From: Leifsonia sp. PS1209
GTDB lineage: Bacteria > Actinomycetota > Actinomycetes > Actinomycetales > Microbacteriaceae
DNA: 64,000 bases
NCBI RefSeq assembly: GCF_012317045.1
Contig: NZ_CP051154.1
Coordinates: 2,294,001-2,358,000 of the forward strand
Reading direction: 5' to 3'
Numbering within the stretch: the first letter of the stretch is position 1; each line of letters opens with the position of its first letter. Shown piece after piece: positions 62,718 through 64,000 of this stretch. Below the pieces are notes generated by a model. That model saw nothing but the letters and a program-made list of their open reading frames with translations, searched no databases and was not told the DNA's origin. The translations under genes and the position numbers were made by a program.

Positions 62718-64000
62718 TCAGCCGGCCGCCCCTCGTCCGCGTCTCTTCCACGCGTCAGAGAGTAGAACCCACAAGGGGGCCACTTCTATTCCCTCGTCCT
62801 CGGACAACAGGCGGCGGGTGCGGCGTCTCGCACGCACCAGGAATCCGACGCCGATGCCCACGATCACGTACTGGATCGCGAACGCCCAGCGGAACGCATC
62901 CAGGGCATACAGGTCGGATGCTCCCCCCGCAGCGACGCGGGCGCCGTTCTGCCCGTCGAGCGCCAGCCCGATCAGGAACATCATCACGAAGCTGGCGAGG
63001 AAGCCGCCGACGTTGACGATGCCGTTCGCCGAGCCGAGGCTGCGCAGCGGGTTGGAGGTGCGGGCGAAGTCGAACCCGATCAGGGAGCCGGGTCCGCCGA
63101 TCCCGATCGCGATCAGCAGCACGATCAGCAGCCAGAGCGGCGGCGTTCCCGGCCAGAGCAGCACCACGGCCCAGACAACGCCCATCATGGCGACGATCCC
63201 CAGCACCAGGTTGCTGCGCCGCAGCGGGTGGCGCGCGGTGAGCACGCCCAGGATGGGACCGGAGATGAGACCGGCGACCACGGCGACGATCAGTAGCCCG
63301 GACGCCTCCGCCGGGTCGATCCCGAGCGCGAACACCATGAACGGCAGCCCCCACATCAGGCTGAACACGGTGCCGGAGGACTGGGTGACGAAGTGCGACC
63401 AGAAGCCGAGCTGCGTGCCCGGCCGCGCCAGGCTCACCCGCAGCTGCCGGATGGACTCGCCCCAGGTGGCGGGACGCGGGCCCTCCGACGAGCCGACCGG
63501 CCTGTCCGAGATCGCGGCGACGATGCCGACGAGCGCGATCACCGAGAGCGATGCGGCGCTGAGGAACGCGGTCGTCCATCCCGCCTGGTGCAGGATGATC
63601 GCGAACGGGATGGCGGACAGCACCTGGCCCAGCTGGCCGATGTTGCCGATCCACTGGGACAGCTGAGGCACCAGGCGCCCGCGGAACCACGAGTTGATCA
63701 GGCGCATCAGCGAGGTGAACACCGTCGCATCCCCCGCCCCGACCAGGATGCGCCCCAGGATGGCGACCCCGATGGTCGGCGCGAACGCCACGGTTACCTG
63801 ACCGACGATCATCAGCGCTGTGCCCACCGCCATCAGCCAGCGCGAGCCGACCCTGTCGATCAGCACGCCGACCGGGATCTGCATGGCCGCGTACACGATC
63901 AGCTGCACGACGGCGAGGGTCGAGAGCACGGACGCCGTGCTGTGGAAGCGCTCGGTCGCTGCTACTCCGGCGACGCCGATGCTCGTGCGCTGCATGACCG
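62718..64000 (-). CDS. MFS transporter, 5' end outside window
   Basis: At least 427 residues; the frame continues past the window edge, and the ATG at 63995 is probably internal, since MQRTSIGVAG normally follows the first membrane helix. Eleven further helices, MFS loop 2-3 motif GVLIDRVGSRWLM, LGRILVGAGDATVFTSLMRLINSWFRGR... pattern of the NarK/glycerol-phosphate-like MFS group. Substrate unknown. Same strand as sigA, upstream of it. Confidence 0.85.
   Translation of the reverse strand, partial: VMQRTSIGVAGVAATERFHSTASVLSTLAVVQLIVYAAMQIPVGVLIDRVGSRWLMAVGTALMIVGQVTVAFAPTIGVAILGRILVGAGDATVFTSLMRLINSWFRGRLVPQLSQWIGNIGQLGQVLSAIPFAIILHQAGWTTAFLSAASLSVIALVGIVAAISDRPVGSSEGPRPATWGESIRQLRVSLARPGTQLGFWSHFVTQSSGTVFSLMWGLPFMVFALGIDPAEASGLLIVAVVAGLISGPILGVLTARHPLRRSNLVLGIVAMMGVVWAVVLLWPGTPPLWLLIVLLIAIGIGGPGSLIGFDFARTSNPLRSLGSANGIVNVGGFLASFVMMFLIGLALDGQNGARVAAGGASDLYALDAFRWAFAIQYVIVGIGVGFLVRARRRTRRLLSEDEGIEVAPLWVLLSDAWKRRGRGAAG

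Overview
This is a high-GC (roughly 70%) actinobacterial chromosome segment. Conserved blocks point to Micrococcales, most likely a Microbacteriaceae genus such as Leifsonia: sigA next to murT-gatD-like and alr-like genes and a topoisomerase IV pair, dut with DUF3093/DUF3710/DUF3159/DUF4193 and sepH, SseA-type rhodanese with SufE, and DUF3000 with RNase D. The genus is an inference from family content and gene order; no database was searched.

Layout. 0-6.3 kb: end of a PtsJ/MocR-type regulator, pdxY, thrS with an Ap4A-phosphorylase-type HIT gene, two orphan genes, and a MarR/metallo-hydrolase pair with a palindromic operator. 6.3-7.4 kb: four tRNA genes (Val-GAC, Cys, Gly on minus; Val-CAC on plus), with a truncated MmyB-like regulator beside the Val-GAC 3' end. 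7.4-9.1 kb: accessory genes (PemK-like toxin, secreted protein, two-helix membrane protein) between two copies of a 24-bp repeat. 9-11.8 kb: two Amt ammonium-transporter paralogues; the second-transcribed one lacks the first pore histidine. 11.9-17.5 kb: zapE, rhodanese, sufE, a hydrolase, DUF3000, RNase D. 17.6-22.3 kb: beta-oxidation thiolase and FadJ-type protein, separated by an inserted secreted-protein/membrane-protein pair. 22.4-29.3 kb: TetR regulator diverging from a sugar ABC importer (no ATPase gene) and a GH2 beta-galactosidase. 29.3-35.3 kb: MerR/aldo-keto reductase, a DHFR-like protein, dxs, a DsbA-like protein, HxlR and a divergent SDR. 35.3-44.7 kb: acnA, a P-type ATPase, and the DUF3159/DUF3710/dut/DUF3093/DUF4193/sepH block. 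44.7-50.7 kb: an acyltransferase and a less GC-rich four-gene module (secreted Cys protein, lipoprotein, peptidoglycan-binding-domain adaptor, fused MacB-type ABC transporter). 50.7-56.6 kb: phosphodiesterase-like gene, parC, parE. 56.7-62.5 kb: DUF7455, two alanine-racemase-family genes, gatD-like, murT-like and the primary sigma factor. 62.7 kb to the end: a partial MFS transporter.

Most striking region: 57-61.2 kb. Two translationally coupled racemase-family proteins carry complementary parts of one active site: the short one has the C-domain tyrosine motif but Arg for the PLP lysine, and the long one has the lysine but lacks the tyrosine loop. Facing them is a MurT/GatD pair in which GatD has Ala for its catalytic Cys and MurT lacks the usual four-Cys zinc ribbon. 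Microbacteriaceae make B-type peptidoglycan, in which the D-Glu alpha-carboxyl, the group MurT/GatD normally amidates, instead carries a diamino-acid cross-bridge. I therefore propose, as a hypothesis only, that this locus makes or attaches the cross-bridge amino acid.
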